A DNA stretch of 43,836 bases from a bacterium (GCA_030698885.1 JAUYLN010000033.1:1-43836); one strand, 5' to 3'. Numbered from the stretch's first letter, positions 23,032 to 31,068 are shown. Program-made: numbers and translations. Notes: a model not told the origin generated them from the sequence alone.

Positions 23032-23566
23032 GAAAAAATTTATCATAATCGGAGTTTTGGCGGTTGCCGCCTTTTTAGTCTATTATACTCAAATATACAT
23101 TATCTTTTTTGAAGATATGGTCATGGAAGATATACCGGTAAACGAAGAAATGATCGGCATGCCTGAAAAGACCGGAGAGCCACAGCCCGGAGAAAATCAA
23201 GCAACGACTACCCCGGCGCCTCAAATACAAACAATCCGCGAAGGCCGGTTTGTTGATGCCGATTTTTTCCACAAAGGCAGTGGCAAAGCAATAGTTCTTG
23301 ATTATCCTGACGGCAGAAAAATTCTTAGATTTGAAGATTTTGATATAATAAACGGCCCCGCTCTTTATGTTTATTTTTCAGAATCAACTTCGCCGGCCAG
23401 CAATATAGACAGCCTGGGTGATTTTATAGACCTGGGACCGCTCAAGGGCAACAAGGGCAATCAAAATTATGACCTGCCTTCTGATATTGATTTAAACAAA
23501 TATAAAACAGTAGTCATCTGGTGCAAGGAATTTGGAGTATTGTTCCCGTACGCTGTACTAAATTAA
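23030..23566 (+). CDS. Membrane-anchored DM13-domain protein
   Basis: 178 aa from the ATG at 23030. An N-terminal helix (FIIIGVLAVAAFLVYY) is followed by a P/T/E-rich linker and a C-terminal DM13 domain: REGRFVDADFFHKGSGKA, FEDFDIINGPALYVYFS, NQNYDLPSDIDLNKYKTVVIWCKEFGVLFPYAVL. DM13 domains are proposed to be redox or electron-transfer modules with a conserved cysteine, here in VIWCKEF. It would face the outside of the cell. The ATG overlaps the end of an inverted-repeat arm. Confidence 0.85.
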   Translation: MKKFIIIGVLAVAAFLVYYTQIYIIFFEDMVMEDIPVNEEMIGMPEKTGEPQPGENQATTTPAPQIQTIREGRFVDADFFHKGSGKAIVLDYPDGRKILRFEDFDIINGPALYVYFSESTSPASNIDSLGDFIDLGPLKGNKGNQNYDLPSDIDLNKYKTVVIWCKEFGVLFPYAVLN

Positions 23567-23589
23567 TTTAGACTAATAAAATACGAAGC

Positions 23590-23616
23590 CCCGCACTCGT
23601 ACAATAGATGTGCGGG
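23590..23616. terminator. Hairpin 1 of a tandem set of three
   Basis: CCCGCAC, 13-base loop, GTGCGGG, just after the DM13 stop and followed on the plus strand by an A-rich run. Confidence 0.55.
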
Positions 23617-23630
23617 AATAAAAACAAAAT

Positions 23631-23683
23631 CCCCTCGCGTTTGAATGCGAGGGGTTGGAGGGCCCCGTCTATGGACGGGGCCC
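23631..23683. terminator. Hairpins 2 and 3 between convergent genes
   Basis: CCCCTCGC/GCGAGGGG (23631-23654) and GGGCCCCGTC/GACGGGGCCC (23660-23683). The second is just past the stop of the facing metalloprotease. Confidence 0.65.
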
Positions 23684-23708
23684 ATTTGTTGAAAGAACTG
23701 CTTGCTGG

Positions 23709-24500
23709 CTATTGGAACCACGGGGAAGCAAGCAATGTGCTCGCTTCCGGTGCGTAGGGCGTATCTGAAATGTCCAGAAACCCCACGTCGGGCCAGAACC
23801 ACCAGGCCCACATTACAGTGGCGTCGCACCAGGAATATCCCGGATTGACCTCACATCCCTCCGGATGGGCCAGACTGAAGGCATGGCCTAGTTCGTGGGC
23901 AATGCCACCACGCTGAGCGGCCATGTTGCATCTCCACCAGTAATCTTCAGAGGGAACGCCTGGACACGTCCCCATAATCTCAGCGTCAAAGTTTGCCTCT
24001 GACACCGTCACGTCTCCGTTATACACCGAATTGTACCAGGTCCCAATCGGAGAACATGTACGGCCGTTAGCATGTTGCAGAGTCCGGGCCAGGAACACCA
24101 ATGTGGTAACATTGGTGTTTGAATTGCAATCTATGCCGAGTTCAGCATAGACATTCACCCAGTTCATCTCCGGCGGTCCATAGTCGGAAGCCGGCTTCTG
24201 ACCTTTGATGACTTCCACTGACTTGGCATAAAAAGTCTTGCCAAGCTTTTCTTTGTACCAAGACTGAATGTCCTGGACGAAAGGGTCAACCGCCTTGATG
24301 TAGCGACGATCAGGACGATAGTCATTCGGGTAGAAGTATACCACCCGAACATAGTGACTGGGCAACGTTACTGTTCCACCGCCCTGTCCCTGCTTGCCCT
24401 TGCCGTTGTCGCTATTCGGCTGGCCGCCTTTGGCCGCCGTTGCCGGGATCACGAACACCAGGACCATCACAACCACTAAGATCTTGAACATGTTCTTCAT
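23709..24500 (-). CDS. Secreted metzincin-like zinc metalloprotease
   Basis: 264 aa from the ATG at 24500, chosen because GGAGAAAGG lies just upstream and the protein then starts with a signal peptide MKNMFKILVVVMVLVFVIPATAA. A glycine-rich linker follows. The zinc site reads AHELGHAFSLAHPEG: H202, E203, H206 and H212, the HExxHxxxxxH spacing of metzincins, with serine where glycine is usual. DATVMWAWW downstream may be the Met-turn. Six or more cysteines suggest disulfides outside the cell. GC content is higher than that of neighbours. Family confidence is moderate; the target is unknown. Confidence 0.85.
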   Translation of the reverse strand: MKNMFKILVVVMVLVFVIPATAAKGGQPNSDNGKGKQGQGGGTVTLPSHYVRVVYFYPNDYRPDRRYIKAVDPFVQDIQSWYKEKLGKTFYAKSVEVIKGQKPASDYGPPEMNWVNVYAELGIDCNSNTNVTTLVFLARTLQHANGRTCSPIGTWYNSVYNGDVTVSEANFDAEIMGTCPGVPSEDYWWRCNMAAQRGGIAHELGHAFSLAHPEGCEVNPGYSWCDATVMWAWWFWPDVGFLDISDTPYAPEASTLLASPWFQ

Positions 24501-24575
24501 CGCCTTTCTCCTTCTCCTTTTGGTCTCTTTTTGGCCTGATTGGCCAGAATTCCTTTTGAAACGAGCTATGTATAT

Positions 24576-24604
24576 ATTATAACACATTTTTATATCTTAT
24601 GCAA
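24576..24604 (-). promoter_or_regulatory. Promoter of the secreted metalloprotease
   Basis: On the minus strand TTGCAT, 17-base spacer ending TGT, TATAAT: the same -35 and extended -10 as the beta-helix gene. Confidence 0.7.
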
Positions 24605-24670
24605 TAGTCATTAAAAACGGCTCAAAATCAGCCATTTTTAAGCCGCTTTGCCTATTTCACAGGACTAAAA

Positions 24671-24713
24671 AATAGCAACGGCTTATGAATCGTGAATGAA
24701 GCCGTGGTTGCCT
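24671..24713. other. Imperfect hairpin
   Basis: ATAG-CAACGGCTT and AAGCCGTGGTTG-CTAT pair with one bulge each side around a 14-base loop. It lies in the gap between the metalloprotease and the cyclase gene, next to another weak CGGCT/AGCCG pairing near 24618. No gene is seen here. Confidence 0.4.
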
Positions 24714-24726
24714 ATCTTTTCTCCCA

Positions 24727-24778
24727 ACCAAAAACAAAGGGCACCTTTGCGGTTGCAAAGGTGCCCTTTGTTTTTGGT
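24727..24778 (-). terminator. Terminator of the FecR/cyclase operon (24-bp stem)
   Basis: ACCAAAAACAAAGGGCACCT and the rest of a perfect 24-bp stem around GGTT. The A and T tracts are inside the stem, so it can work in both directions. Confidence 0.85.
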
Positions 24779-24795
24779 ATTTTACTTTAAATTTT

Positions 24796-26496
24796 TTAGG
24801 TTACTTCAAATATACTAACAGCACCCACCTTACCTTTTACGCTCGCCTCCCCCAGATCCCTGGTTTTGATATCCGGACTCAATTTATTTTTAACAGTTTC
24901 CGAAATTATAATGTGAGTTTTAAATTCCTTGTTCAGTCCTTCCAAGCGCGAAGCAACATTAACGACATCTCCTATCACTGTGTAATCAAATCTTTTTTCT
25001 GAACCCATGTTACCGACAATAGCCGGTCCGGTATTTATGCCAATACCAATGTCAAAAACAGGCAAACCGGCGGCTCTCCTGCGCTCCATCATGATACCTA
25101 ACCGCTTTATCATTCCCTGCGCCGCTCTCACTGCACGCTCGGCATGGTCCGGCTGTTCCAATGGCGCACCCCAGAAAGCCATAATGGCATCCCCGATAAA
25201 TTTATCCAGCACGCCGTCTGTAGCCAGTATTTCCTCGGCCATTTCAGTAAAATACTCGTGGAGCATTTCGGTAAGGACTTCCGGCTCCAATTGTTCTGAA
25301 ATTGTAGTAAAGGAACGGATATCAGAAAATAAGATAGAAACCTCTTTTTTCTCGCCGGTCAGATTAAGCAACGCCGGATTGGCGAGTATTGCCTCCAGAA
25401 CATGGGGCGAGAAATAATTCTGAACGGCCTGGCGCAATTTTCTTTTTTCGGCCTCGGCTTTATACCACCTGAAGAAACCTTCATAGCCGATTGCGCCCAC
25501 CCCCAAAACCACTCCCGATAAATATGGCAGTTCAATTTTGAAACCCCACAATATGAAGCCGGCCAGAGGCAACGAAAATAAATAAACAACCGATAAAACG
25601 ATAAATTGGCTCCTGCTGATTCTTGAAAAAATTATGAGTAAGGCCAGCGATAAAACCAAAAATATAACGAGGACTAAATTCTTACCAACCGGCCGGACAT
25701 ATCTTTCAAATAAAATATTATCTATGGCATTGGCATGCCATTCTATACCCGACAGAAGTCCGCCCTCAACCGGTGCTGATACCAAATCATGCAAATCCCC
25801 GGCCGTGGCGCCTATAAGTATTATCTTATTTTCAAGTGCTTCTGCCGATATGCGTCCCGGCAAAACATCACTTATTGAATATGTAGGAAAAGTTCCGGCC
25901 GGTCCTGCAAAGTTAATATTGTACTCATCTTCACTTTTGGGCAGTCCCGCATTGGCAACTTGGGCTATCTGCCATGAAAAAGGCAAATTCCCTGATATCT
26001 CGCGGGGCAGTTTTCTGGCCGAACCATCAGGAGATATAGAGACATTAACATGGCCCGGCCTTACCAGCGGATTTGATGTAAAAATTTCAAGAGGCTCCAA
26101 GAAACTCTCCGGCTCGTCAGAACCCCTGATAAAAACGGCCTGCGAAGAGAGGGCTACAGGAAAATCAACTCCGGCCAAACTTGAGGCCAATGCCAAATCA
26201 TTAGATTGGTCCTGGGCTTCAAACAAACTTATGTCCACACCCAGCGCCCTCGGCTTGTATTCCGCTAGCTTATAAATTATTTGGGCCTCTATCTGTCTTG
26301 GCCACGGCCATCTTCCTATCTCTCCCAAGCTTTTGTTGTCTATGGCCAGAATTACTATGGCCGGGGCAGGTTGATGTCCTTTTTTTAAAATGTCGCCTGC
26401 CCTTAACTCCGCGCTCTCAAAAAAAGACAGCTTGCTAAATAGAGCAAGCGGAATAAGAACTGTAAGAGCGAATAATAATTTTTTAGTTAAGCTCAT
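24796..26496 (-). CDS. CHASE2-domain adenylate cyclase (class III)
   Basis: 566 aa: an N-terminal membrane helix, an extracytoplasmic CHASE2 sensor (about 25-285, PAIVILAIDNKSLGEIGRWPWPR near its start), three membrane helices (about 288-365) and a class III cyclase domain. Catalytic landmarks are LFSDIRSFT and DKFIGDAIMAFWG (metal-binding aspartates and the lysine that reads adenine), IGINTGPAIVGNMGS and VIGDVVNVASRLE with the transition-state Asn and Arg. All are intact, so it should make cAMP in response to an external cue. It starts seven bases after the FecR gene. Confidence 0.95.
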   Translation of the reverse strand: MSLTKKLLFALTVLIPLALFSKLSFFESAELRAGDILKKGHQPAPAIVILAIDNKSLGEIGRWPWPRQIEAQIIYKLAEYKPRALGVDISLFEAQDQSNDLALASSLAGVDFPVALSSQAVFIRGSDEPESFLEPLEIFTSNPLVRPGHVNVSISPDGSARKLPREISGNLPFSWQIAQVANAGLPKSEDEYNINFAGPAGTFPTYSISDVLPGRISAEALENKIILIGATAGDLHDLVSAPVEGGLLSGIEWHANAIDNILFERYVRPVGKNLVLVIFLVLSLALLIIFSRISRSQFIVLSVVYLFSLPLAGFILWGFKIELPYLSGVVLGVGAIGYEGFFRWYKAEAEKRKLRQAVQNYFSPHVLEAILANPALLNLTGEKKEVSILFSDIRSFTTISEQLEPEVLTEMLHEYFTEMAEEILATDGVLDKFIGDAIMAFWGAPLEQPDHAERAVRAAQGMIKRLGIMMERRRAAGLPVFDIGIGINTGPAIVGNMGSEKRFDYTVIGDVVNVASRLEGLNKEFKTHIIISETVKNKLSPDIKTRDLGEASVKGKVGAVSIFEVT

Positions 26497-26503
26497 GCGG
26501 AAA

Positions 26504-27634
26504 CTACCTTATTGTCAAGGCCTGATTTAAAGTTAAGGTTTTACCGGCAGTAATTACAACGACATCATAAACTCCCGGCTGAATATTTTCGCTGACATAT
26601 CCAATTATAGTCTGGCTATCTATCAGGAATGACTGGATTAAAAATTCCCCGAGATAAACCTGGACCGGATTTTTAAGATTATCGCCGTTTATAAAAAAGC
26701 TGTTTGAATCAGAAGATCTGCTTACAGAATTCGGGGTAACAGAATTTATCTGAGGCTCAGGATTGGGCGTCGGCGTAGCTCCGACACTTTCGGTTGGAGC
26801 TCCGACTCCACCCCCAGTGGACGTCGGAGGAGTCGGGCTGACTATGGGGGTCGGCGTTGCCTGAACAGTCGGCTTAGGTGTAGGCGAAACTGTCGGTTTC
26901 AATGTAGCTGTCGGAGAGGGTTTATTTGTAATTTCAGGCGTAGGACTTAAACTCGGTGATATTATTGTCGTCGGCACGGAATCTTTATCTGCTTCGCCAA
27001 GATTGAAAATTACCCAATCATTTCTCTCATTTATATCAAACAGTACCGGGCCTTTTTCAAAATCTTCTCTGGCGTTGCTGTCACTTATTACAAAATATTC
27101 GCCAGCTTTGACTTCTTTAAAAACTGAGGGATCAGATGCCAAAGCCACGACAACCGAGCCCTCAAATACAAATATTTCTGTTATGCCATTTCTGTATATA
27201 ACCTCAAACTCAGTACCCCTGACCGAAGCCACGACAGTAGGTGTCTCTACTCTCAACTGCCCGCCCTCACCAACAGGCTGGGCGCTTGTCCATATCTGAC
27301 CAACCAATAGTGCGAATACGGCATCTTTTATCTTGCCGTCCTTATATTCTATGTCCCCCACTTTAACTTCGGAACCGGACTCAAATCGCACAATTGTATT
27401 GTCTTTTAGAACCAGCCCACTACGGCTCTCGTTTTTAGTACGGACGGTATCATTAATTTTGACATTCTCGCCGGTCTGTCCATTTTTAACTTGGTCGCCC
27501 CTTAAAACATCAACTGCTCCGCTATAAATATCCAGATTGCCTACGCCGGCCAGTGCGGGCAAAAACAAATAAAAAAGCCCCGTCAGTGCGGCGGCTATAA
27601 TAATAAAATAGATTATGTATTTTCTGATTGCCAT
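26504..27634 (-). CDS. Membrane-anchored FecR-domain protein with a C-terminal IPT-like domain
   Basis: 376 aa. A membrane helix (about 7-30) is followed by a FecR domain (GAVDVLRGDQVKNG ... DTVRTKNESRSGLVLKDNTIVRFESGSEV ... VVASVRGTEFEV), a linker of repeated SPTPKPT-type units (about 228-290) and an IPT/TIG-like end (INSVTPNSVSRSSDSNSFFINGDNL). FecR beside CHASE2 cyclases is a recurring pair, suggesting a joint extracellular sensor. The ATG overlaps the stop of the 77-aa gene by one base (TAATG), so the two are translated together. Confidence 0.88.
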   Translation of the reverse strand: MAIRKYIIYFIIIAAALTGLFYLFLPALAGVGNLDIYSGAVDVLRGDQVKNGQTGENVKINDTVRTKNESRSGLVLKDNTIVRFESGSEVKVGDIEYKDGKIKDAVFALLVGQIWTSAQPVGEGGQLRVETPTVVASVRGTEFEVIYRNGITEIFVFEGSVVVALASDPSVFKEVKAGEYFVISDSNAREDFEKGPVLFDINERNDWVIFNLGEADKDSVPTTIISPSLSPTPEITNKPSPTATLKPTVSPTPKPTVQATPTPIVSPTPPTSTGGGVGAPTESVGATPTPNPEPQINSVTPNSVSRSSDSNSFFINGDNLKNPVQVYLGEFLIQSFLIDSQTIIGYVSENIQPGVYDVVVITAGKTLTLNQALTIR

Positions 27635-27867
27635 TATTCTTGTATAAGGGTGCCAAAATCTATTTTTTCAGTTATCATTCTGTATCTCTCTCCGTCTATC
27701 TCTATTTCTATGGGTTGCTTGCCAAATCTTATACCCTTTTTGGACATCCAATCCAAAAGCACAGGGTCATCCAATCTCCTACTCTTAATATTATCAAATT
27801 CCAAGCGGTCTATTTTGATGATTTTCAAATGATCCTCCTTTAGATTTTTAATATTAATTTTTTCCAT
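27634..27867 (-). CDS. Small hypothetical protein, first gene of the FecR/cyclase operon
   Basis: 77 aa, charged, no membrane segment: MEKINIKNLKEDHLKIIKID ... IEIDGERYRMITEKIDFGTL. I do not recognise it. Coding is supported by its promoter and the one-base overlap with the FecR gene. It might be a regulator or partner of the sensor, but there is no direct sign. Confidence 0.7.
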   Translation of the reverse strand: MEKINIKNLKEDHLKIIKIDRLEFDNIKSRRLDDPVLLDWMSKKGIRFGKQPIEIEIDGERYRMITEKIDFGTLIQE

Positions 27868-27888
27868 GGTAATCTATCTTATTTAATA

Positions 27889-27917
27889 ATTTTAACATAC
27901 TTAAATATTATTGGCAA
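27889..27917 (-). promoter_or_regulatory. Promoter of the FecR/cyclase operon
   Basis: On the minus strand TTGCCA, 17-base spacer, TAAAAT, about 20 bases before the ATG at 27867. Confidence 0.65.
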
Positions 27918-27924
27918 TAATGAG

Positions 27925-28572
27925 CTATGTGCCCAGCTGCCAACTTTTTATAACCTCAAACGGATGAATAAACATAATGATATTCAATGTGAGATTATCT
28001 TTTATCCAAAACGCTAAGAATATTTCTATTGCAATTACCACCAACACAGAGACCCAGATTGGGGACTTCCGGGTGAACCAAAAACCAACCGCCATAATTA
28101 TAATATCGGATATAGAGTTTATGACACTGTCACCGTAATACCCGAGCGATATCGTATTGGCACGATAATAATCAATGACCATATCGGTATTCTCTATAAC
28201 CTCCCAGACCGACTCAAGGCCAACCGCCAGAAGTAAACGCAGACCGATAGGCCAGCGTTTGAAAAATAACCAAAGCAAAAGATAAAAAGCGATACCATGT
28301 ATGAAATGCGTGAGCGTATAAGGGTCCGAAATGTGCTGGGAATTGTGTTCTGTAAAAATATCTCCCGACCAAAGCCATACCTGATTACAGGTACACCATG
28401 GCACCCTGCCCATCAAGAGCAACAGAAAACCGGCGAATAAAATGATAAAAAGACCGATAAAAATATCTGCCCTGATAGAAATATTATGCCTGCGTCCAAA
28501 ATACCATCGGCTCGCAATAATTGCCCCGGATATAGAAAATATTAAAATTAGTCCGAGCGTATCACTTATCAT
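27925..28572 (-). CDS. DUF2585 / UPF0314 family membrane protein
   Basis: 215 aa from the ATG at 28572; a TTG nine codons upstream lies within the promoter and is not used. Landmarks of the family are MGRVPWCTCNQVWLW, EHNSQHISDPYTLTHFIHGIAFY, ESVWEVIENTDMVIDYYR and GDSVINSISDIIIMAVGF. Six or so membrane helices. Function unknown. The -10 box ends six bases before the ATG, so the message is leaderless. Confidence 0.85.
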   Translation of the reverse strand: MISDTLGLILIFSISGAIIASRWYFGRRHNISIRADIFIGLFIILFAGFLLLLMGRVPWCTCNQVWLWSGDIFTEHNSQHISDPYTLTHFIHGIAFYLLLWLFFKRWPIGLRLLLAVGLESVWEVIENTDMVIDYYRANTISLGYYGDSVINSISDIIIMAVGFWFTRKSPIWVSVLVVIAIEIFLAFWIKDNLTLNIIMFIHPFEVIKSWQLGT

Positions 28573-28587
28573 AAGTTTATTATACCA
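28570..28587 (-). promoter_or_regulatory. Leaderless extended -10 promoter of the DUF2585 gene
   Basis: On the minus strand TGGTATAAT, then AAACTT, then ATG. The expected first transcribed base is the A of the start codon. Confidence 0.65.
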
Positions 28588-28629
28588 CGCTAAAGACAAT
28601 ATAAAGCCGCAGACATCTGCGGCAACTTC

Positions 28630-28842
28630 TTAAAATGCGATTCTTACTGTCGGATAATATCTTTTTGATTTTACGTCACCCTCCAATCTGTCCAACTCTT
28701 GCTGTACCCTTTCTAATTTTCCGGATATATTCAGCCCCGAGAAAGAACTTTTCTTCGGTAGGTTCAAAAATTTATCCCATAGCTTGTCTCTTTCCGCCCG
28801 AAGCTCTTTTACCCTTCTCTTCTTTTTGGCCTTTATTTTCAT
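28630..28842 (-). CDS. Small basic hypothetical protein
   Basis: 70 aa, rich in K, R and L, helical: MKIKAKKKRRVKELRAERDK ... KLERVQQELDRLEGDVK. A strong GAGGAGG lies eight bases ahead of the ATG. No family recognised; a nucleic-acid or ribosome-associated role would fit the charge, but this is speculation. Confidence 0.65.
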   Translation of the reverse strand: MKIKAKKKRRVKELRAERDKLWDKFLNLPKKSSFSGLNISGKLERVQQELDRLEGDVKSKRYYPTVRIAF

Positions 28843-28927
28843 GAAAGAACCTCCTCTTTACTACTTTTTTACTATATTCCGGATATAAAATCAAATTAAT
28901 TCGGTATTGGTTACGCTAAATAACGGG

Positions 28928-29073
28928 ATTCACCCCCCACACCTAACTAGGATACATTTCCCTTGCGATTCAGGGTGGCTATTCCGTATTAGTAATTAGT
29001 TAATAGGCCTGAATATGTAACCGCAAAAATTAGAAAATATAAATCGCAAATCCTAATTAGGCGTGGGGGTTCA
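28928..29073. repeat. Inverted-repeat element of the same design as 6704 and 22898
   Basis: Left arm CACCCCCCACACCTAACTAG (28931 on, ending GGAT at 28953) pairs with 29050-29073 (complement AACCCCCACGCCTAATTAGG). An inner pair TTGCGATT (28963-28970)/AATCGCAA (29042-29049) extends the stem, and GGGTG near 28974 is a proximal alternative partner of CACCC. No start codon is at its right end here. Confidence 0.75.
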
Positions 29074-29189
29074 CAGCCATTTCATGGTCCCCCATTATCA
29101 TAGACCATAACATAATAAAACGCTCGGATGGGCCTACGTTATTTTTTATTTATTAAACAATAGCTAGGCTCTCCGGGTGTAAAAAATAA

Positions 29190-29369
29190 ATGACAGACGA
29201 CAAACGTAAAGCGGCCGGGATGGCCTTAGCCGCAAAGCGCGGAGAAATAACTGAATCAGAGCTATCCACTGAAGCCAAAGAAATGTATGACACAATGTCA
29301 GAAGAACAGCTGATGGATATACTGAAAGGGCAGGAAGGGCAAGAAGGGCAAGAGAAAGGACAGGAATAG
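29190..29369 (+). CDS. DUF3008-like small protein
   Basis: 59 aa: MTDDKRKAAGMALAAKRG, then ELSTEAKEMYDTMSEEQL and a Q/E/G-rich tail. The KAAG-ALAAKRG, AK-MY-SMSE-QL pattern matches the DUF3008 family of small helical proteins of unknown function. No clear Shine-Dalgarno is present. A perfect terminator follows immediately, supporting a real gene. Confidence 0.8.
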   Translation: MTDDKRKAAGMALAAKRGEITESELSTEAKEMYDTMSEEQLMDILKGQEGQEGQEKGQE

Positions 29370-29379
29370 AATAATAATA

Positions 29380-29419
29380 GGCATAAAATACCGAAGCGAA
29401 TGCTTCGGTATTTTATGCC
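29380..29419 (+). terminator. Terminator after the DUF3008-like gene
   Basis: GGCATAAAATACCGAAGC, GAAT, and the perfect 18-base complement. Confidence 0.85.
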
Positions 29420-29429
29420 ATTAAAAGCC

Positions 29430-29560
29430 AGTAAAAAATAACCTCCATAATCTTAATTCATAAATCATAAACTAGATCTCTCCTGGGTGACAAAATAGGA
29501 AGTTTCAGTGTAGATATCTACGAGCTTATGCCTACCCCCGGAATGTGACCGGCATTTCTC
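29430..29560. other. Gene-free stretch between two terminators
   Basis: AT-rich sequence with no open frame of note on either strand and no recognisable signal. Confidence 0.5.
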
Positions 29561-29598
29561 CAAATCAAAAACCCCGCCATAGCGGGGTTTTTGATTTG
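29561..29598. terminator. Bidirectional terminator
   Basis: CAAATCAAAAACCCCGC, CATA, and its perfect complement (17 bp). Confidence 0.85.
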
Positions 29599-29634
29599 GT
29601 TAATATTATCTAAGCACCGAAAACAGCCTGTTAT

Positions 29635-29725
29635 TTAATAGACCCGTTGCTTAATAATTTTCGCAACGAAAGTCTCAAAATTTGAGATTTACAGTAGAAA
29701 GGTTATTAAGCAACAGGTCTATTAT
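29635..29725. repeat. 91-bp inverted repeat overlapping the TauE-type stop codon
   Basis: AATAGACCCGTTGCTTAATA (29637 on) pairs with 29703-29725 with one mismatch. Inside lies CTCAAAATTTGAG. The right arm contains the stop codon of the permease gene. On the minus strand it could act as a 3' stem for that transcript. Confidence 0.75.
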
Positions 29726-30435
29726 CCCGAAATAAATTTCAAGCCTATTATAGCCAGAACTACCAGGACAATATTTCTAAACATTTTTTGAGGTATTTTA
29801 TTAACTATTCTCTTGCCGATATAAGAACCCGCCATCGCAATCACAAAAAGAACCGGAATGTAAACATAATACTTTCGCTCCAAGAACCCGCCTGCAAAAT
29901 AAATAGGTATTCGGGTAACATCCGCCACCAACGCTATGACAGCTGCGGTAGCGATATACATCCGCTTTTCTAAACCAAAAGCGGTCAAAAAAGCCCCTCG
30001 CAAAGCGCCGCCGGTTCCGATAAGGCCGTCTAAAAATCCGGAGAGTCCCCCACCAATTATCGCATTGGCTTTATTCGCGAGAAACTTAAAATCGGGCTTT
30101 ATAATAGAAACCAAGGCGAATAATAACAAAAATAGCCCTAAAGCTATTTTCAAAATATCTTGTGGGACATGGTTCACTAATAAAGCACCCGGTATAGCTA
30201 AGATTACACCGGGTATCCCAAAAATATAAATCAATCTTCTGTCAATTCTATGGCGGAAAAATGCAATTCTGCCTAAGTTTCCAAAAATATGTAAAAATGC
30301 AACCAGGACAAGGGCTGTTTTAAAATCAACAAAAAGTAGGGCAAGGGGTAAGAAAATAGTTGACGAACCAAAACCAATCACCGTACCCGCAATTTCAGAT
30401 ATGAATGCCGCTATAAAAAATAATACTTCCGCCAT
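29722..30435 (-). CDS. TauE/SafE-family anion permease
   Basis: 237 aa with about seven to eight hydrophobic helices. The two family repeats are seen as FISEIAGTVIGFGSSTIFLPLAL and GGLSGFLDGLIGTGGALRGAFLTAFGL. Members export sulfite, sulfoacetate or related organic anions; the substrate cannot be named here. It is not co-oriented with any sulfur gene. Confidence 0.85.
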   Translation of the reverse strand: MAEVLFFIAAFISEIAGTVIGFGSSTIFLPLALLFVDFKTALVLVAFLHIFGNLGRIAFFRHRIDRRLIYIFGIPGVILAIPGALLVNHVPQDILKIALGLFLLLFALVSIIKPDFKFLANKANAIIGGGLSGFLDGLIGTGGALRGAFLTAFGLEKRMYIATAAVIALVADVTRIPIYFAGGFLERKYYVYIPVLFVIAMAGSYIGKRIVNKIPQKMFRNIVLVVLAIIGLKFISG

Positions 30436-30517
30436 AACTCAATTTTATAATTAAAAAGCTCCCGCCTCAAGGCAAATAGATCCTCAAGCCCATGTACGGA
30501 TGCGGGAGATAAAAAAA

Positions 30518-30540
30518 ACTGCCCCGCCTGACGGGGCAGT
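30518..30540 (-). terminator. Terminator after the M48-like gene
   Basis: On the minus strand ACTGCCCCG, loop, CGGGGCAGT, then an eight-T run. A shorter CTCCCGC/GCGGGAG pair flanks it at 30468-30507. Confidence 0.85.
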
Positions 30541-30555
30541 TGATAAAATAGCCTC

Positions 30556-31068
30556 TCAATATAAATACTTATTGATTTGATCAGATGCCATGATTTCTAA
30601 TGCCCGATTAACTCTCCTCCGGGCTAAATTTTTATCGCGGGTATGAGCAACATATGTTGCCAGCAGAGCTTCCTTACCGACAAGCTTCAGAGCAATGGCA
30701 TCAGCTTCCCGGTCTTCTTTGTCCCTTTCATTTTTATTTTTAAGACTTCCGGCAGAATTAATCAAAACATGGCCAAGCTCATGTGCAAGAGCCCCCTTGA
30801 GCGCTTCGTCAGAGAATTCACTCAAAGTACGGGTCGTTGCCACTATTACCCAAATATTATTAAAAAATGTTACTGATATTGAACTTTTTTCGGAATCTTC
30901 CCATGAGCAAATCTTTATGGGCCTTTGTTCCATGCCGACCTGAAATGAGCGGAGCATTTCATGGGCGCGATGATTATCGCCTAACGGCCGTCCCTCGAAA
31001 CATATATTAGTATCTGCCCTAATCAAACCCGCACTAAAAACAAGGGCAATGATGATAAGTCTTAACAT
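30556..31068 (-). CDS. Exported M48-like zinc metalloprotease
   Basis: 170 aa from the ATG at 31068, chosen over an upstream start because GGAGG lies six bases ahead and a signal peptide MLRLIIIALVFSAGLIRAD then begins the protein. The zinc site is ALAHELGHVLINS (HExxH) and the third ligand region is DKEDREADAIALKLVG (ExxxD-type). This fits peptidase M48, in a minimal soluble form. It probably acts outside the membrane. The gene upstream is a small cysteine-containing protein. Confidence 0.85.
   Translation of the reverse strand: MLRLIIIALVFSAGLIRADTNICFEGRPLGDNHRAHEMLRSFQVGMEQRPIKICSWEDSEKSSISVTFFNNIWVIVATTRTLSEFSDEALKGALAHELGHVLINSAGSLKNKNERDKEDREADAIALKLVGKEALLATYVAHTRDKNLARRRVNRALEIMASDQINKYLY

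Noticed and set aside
28928-29073. Integron attC site
   Set aside because: The arms contain CCTAAC and TTAGGC, which recall attC core sites, but the right core lacks GTT, the other two members of the class have no such cores, and no integrase or cassette array is present.
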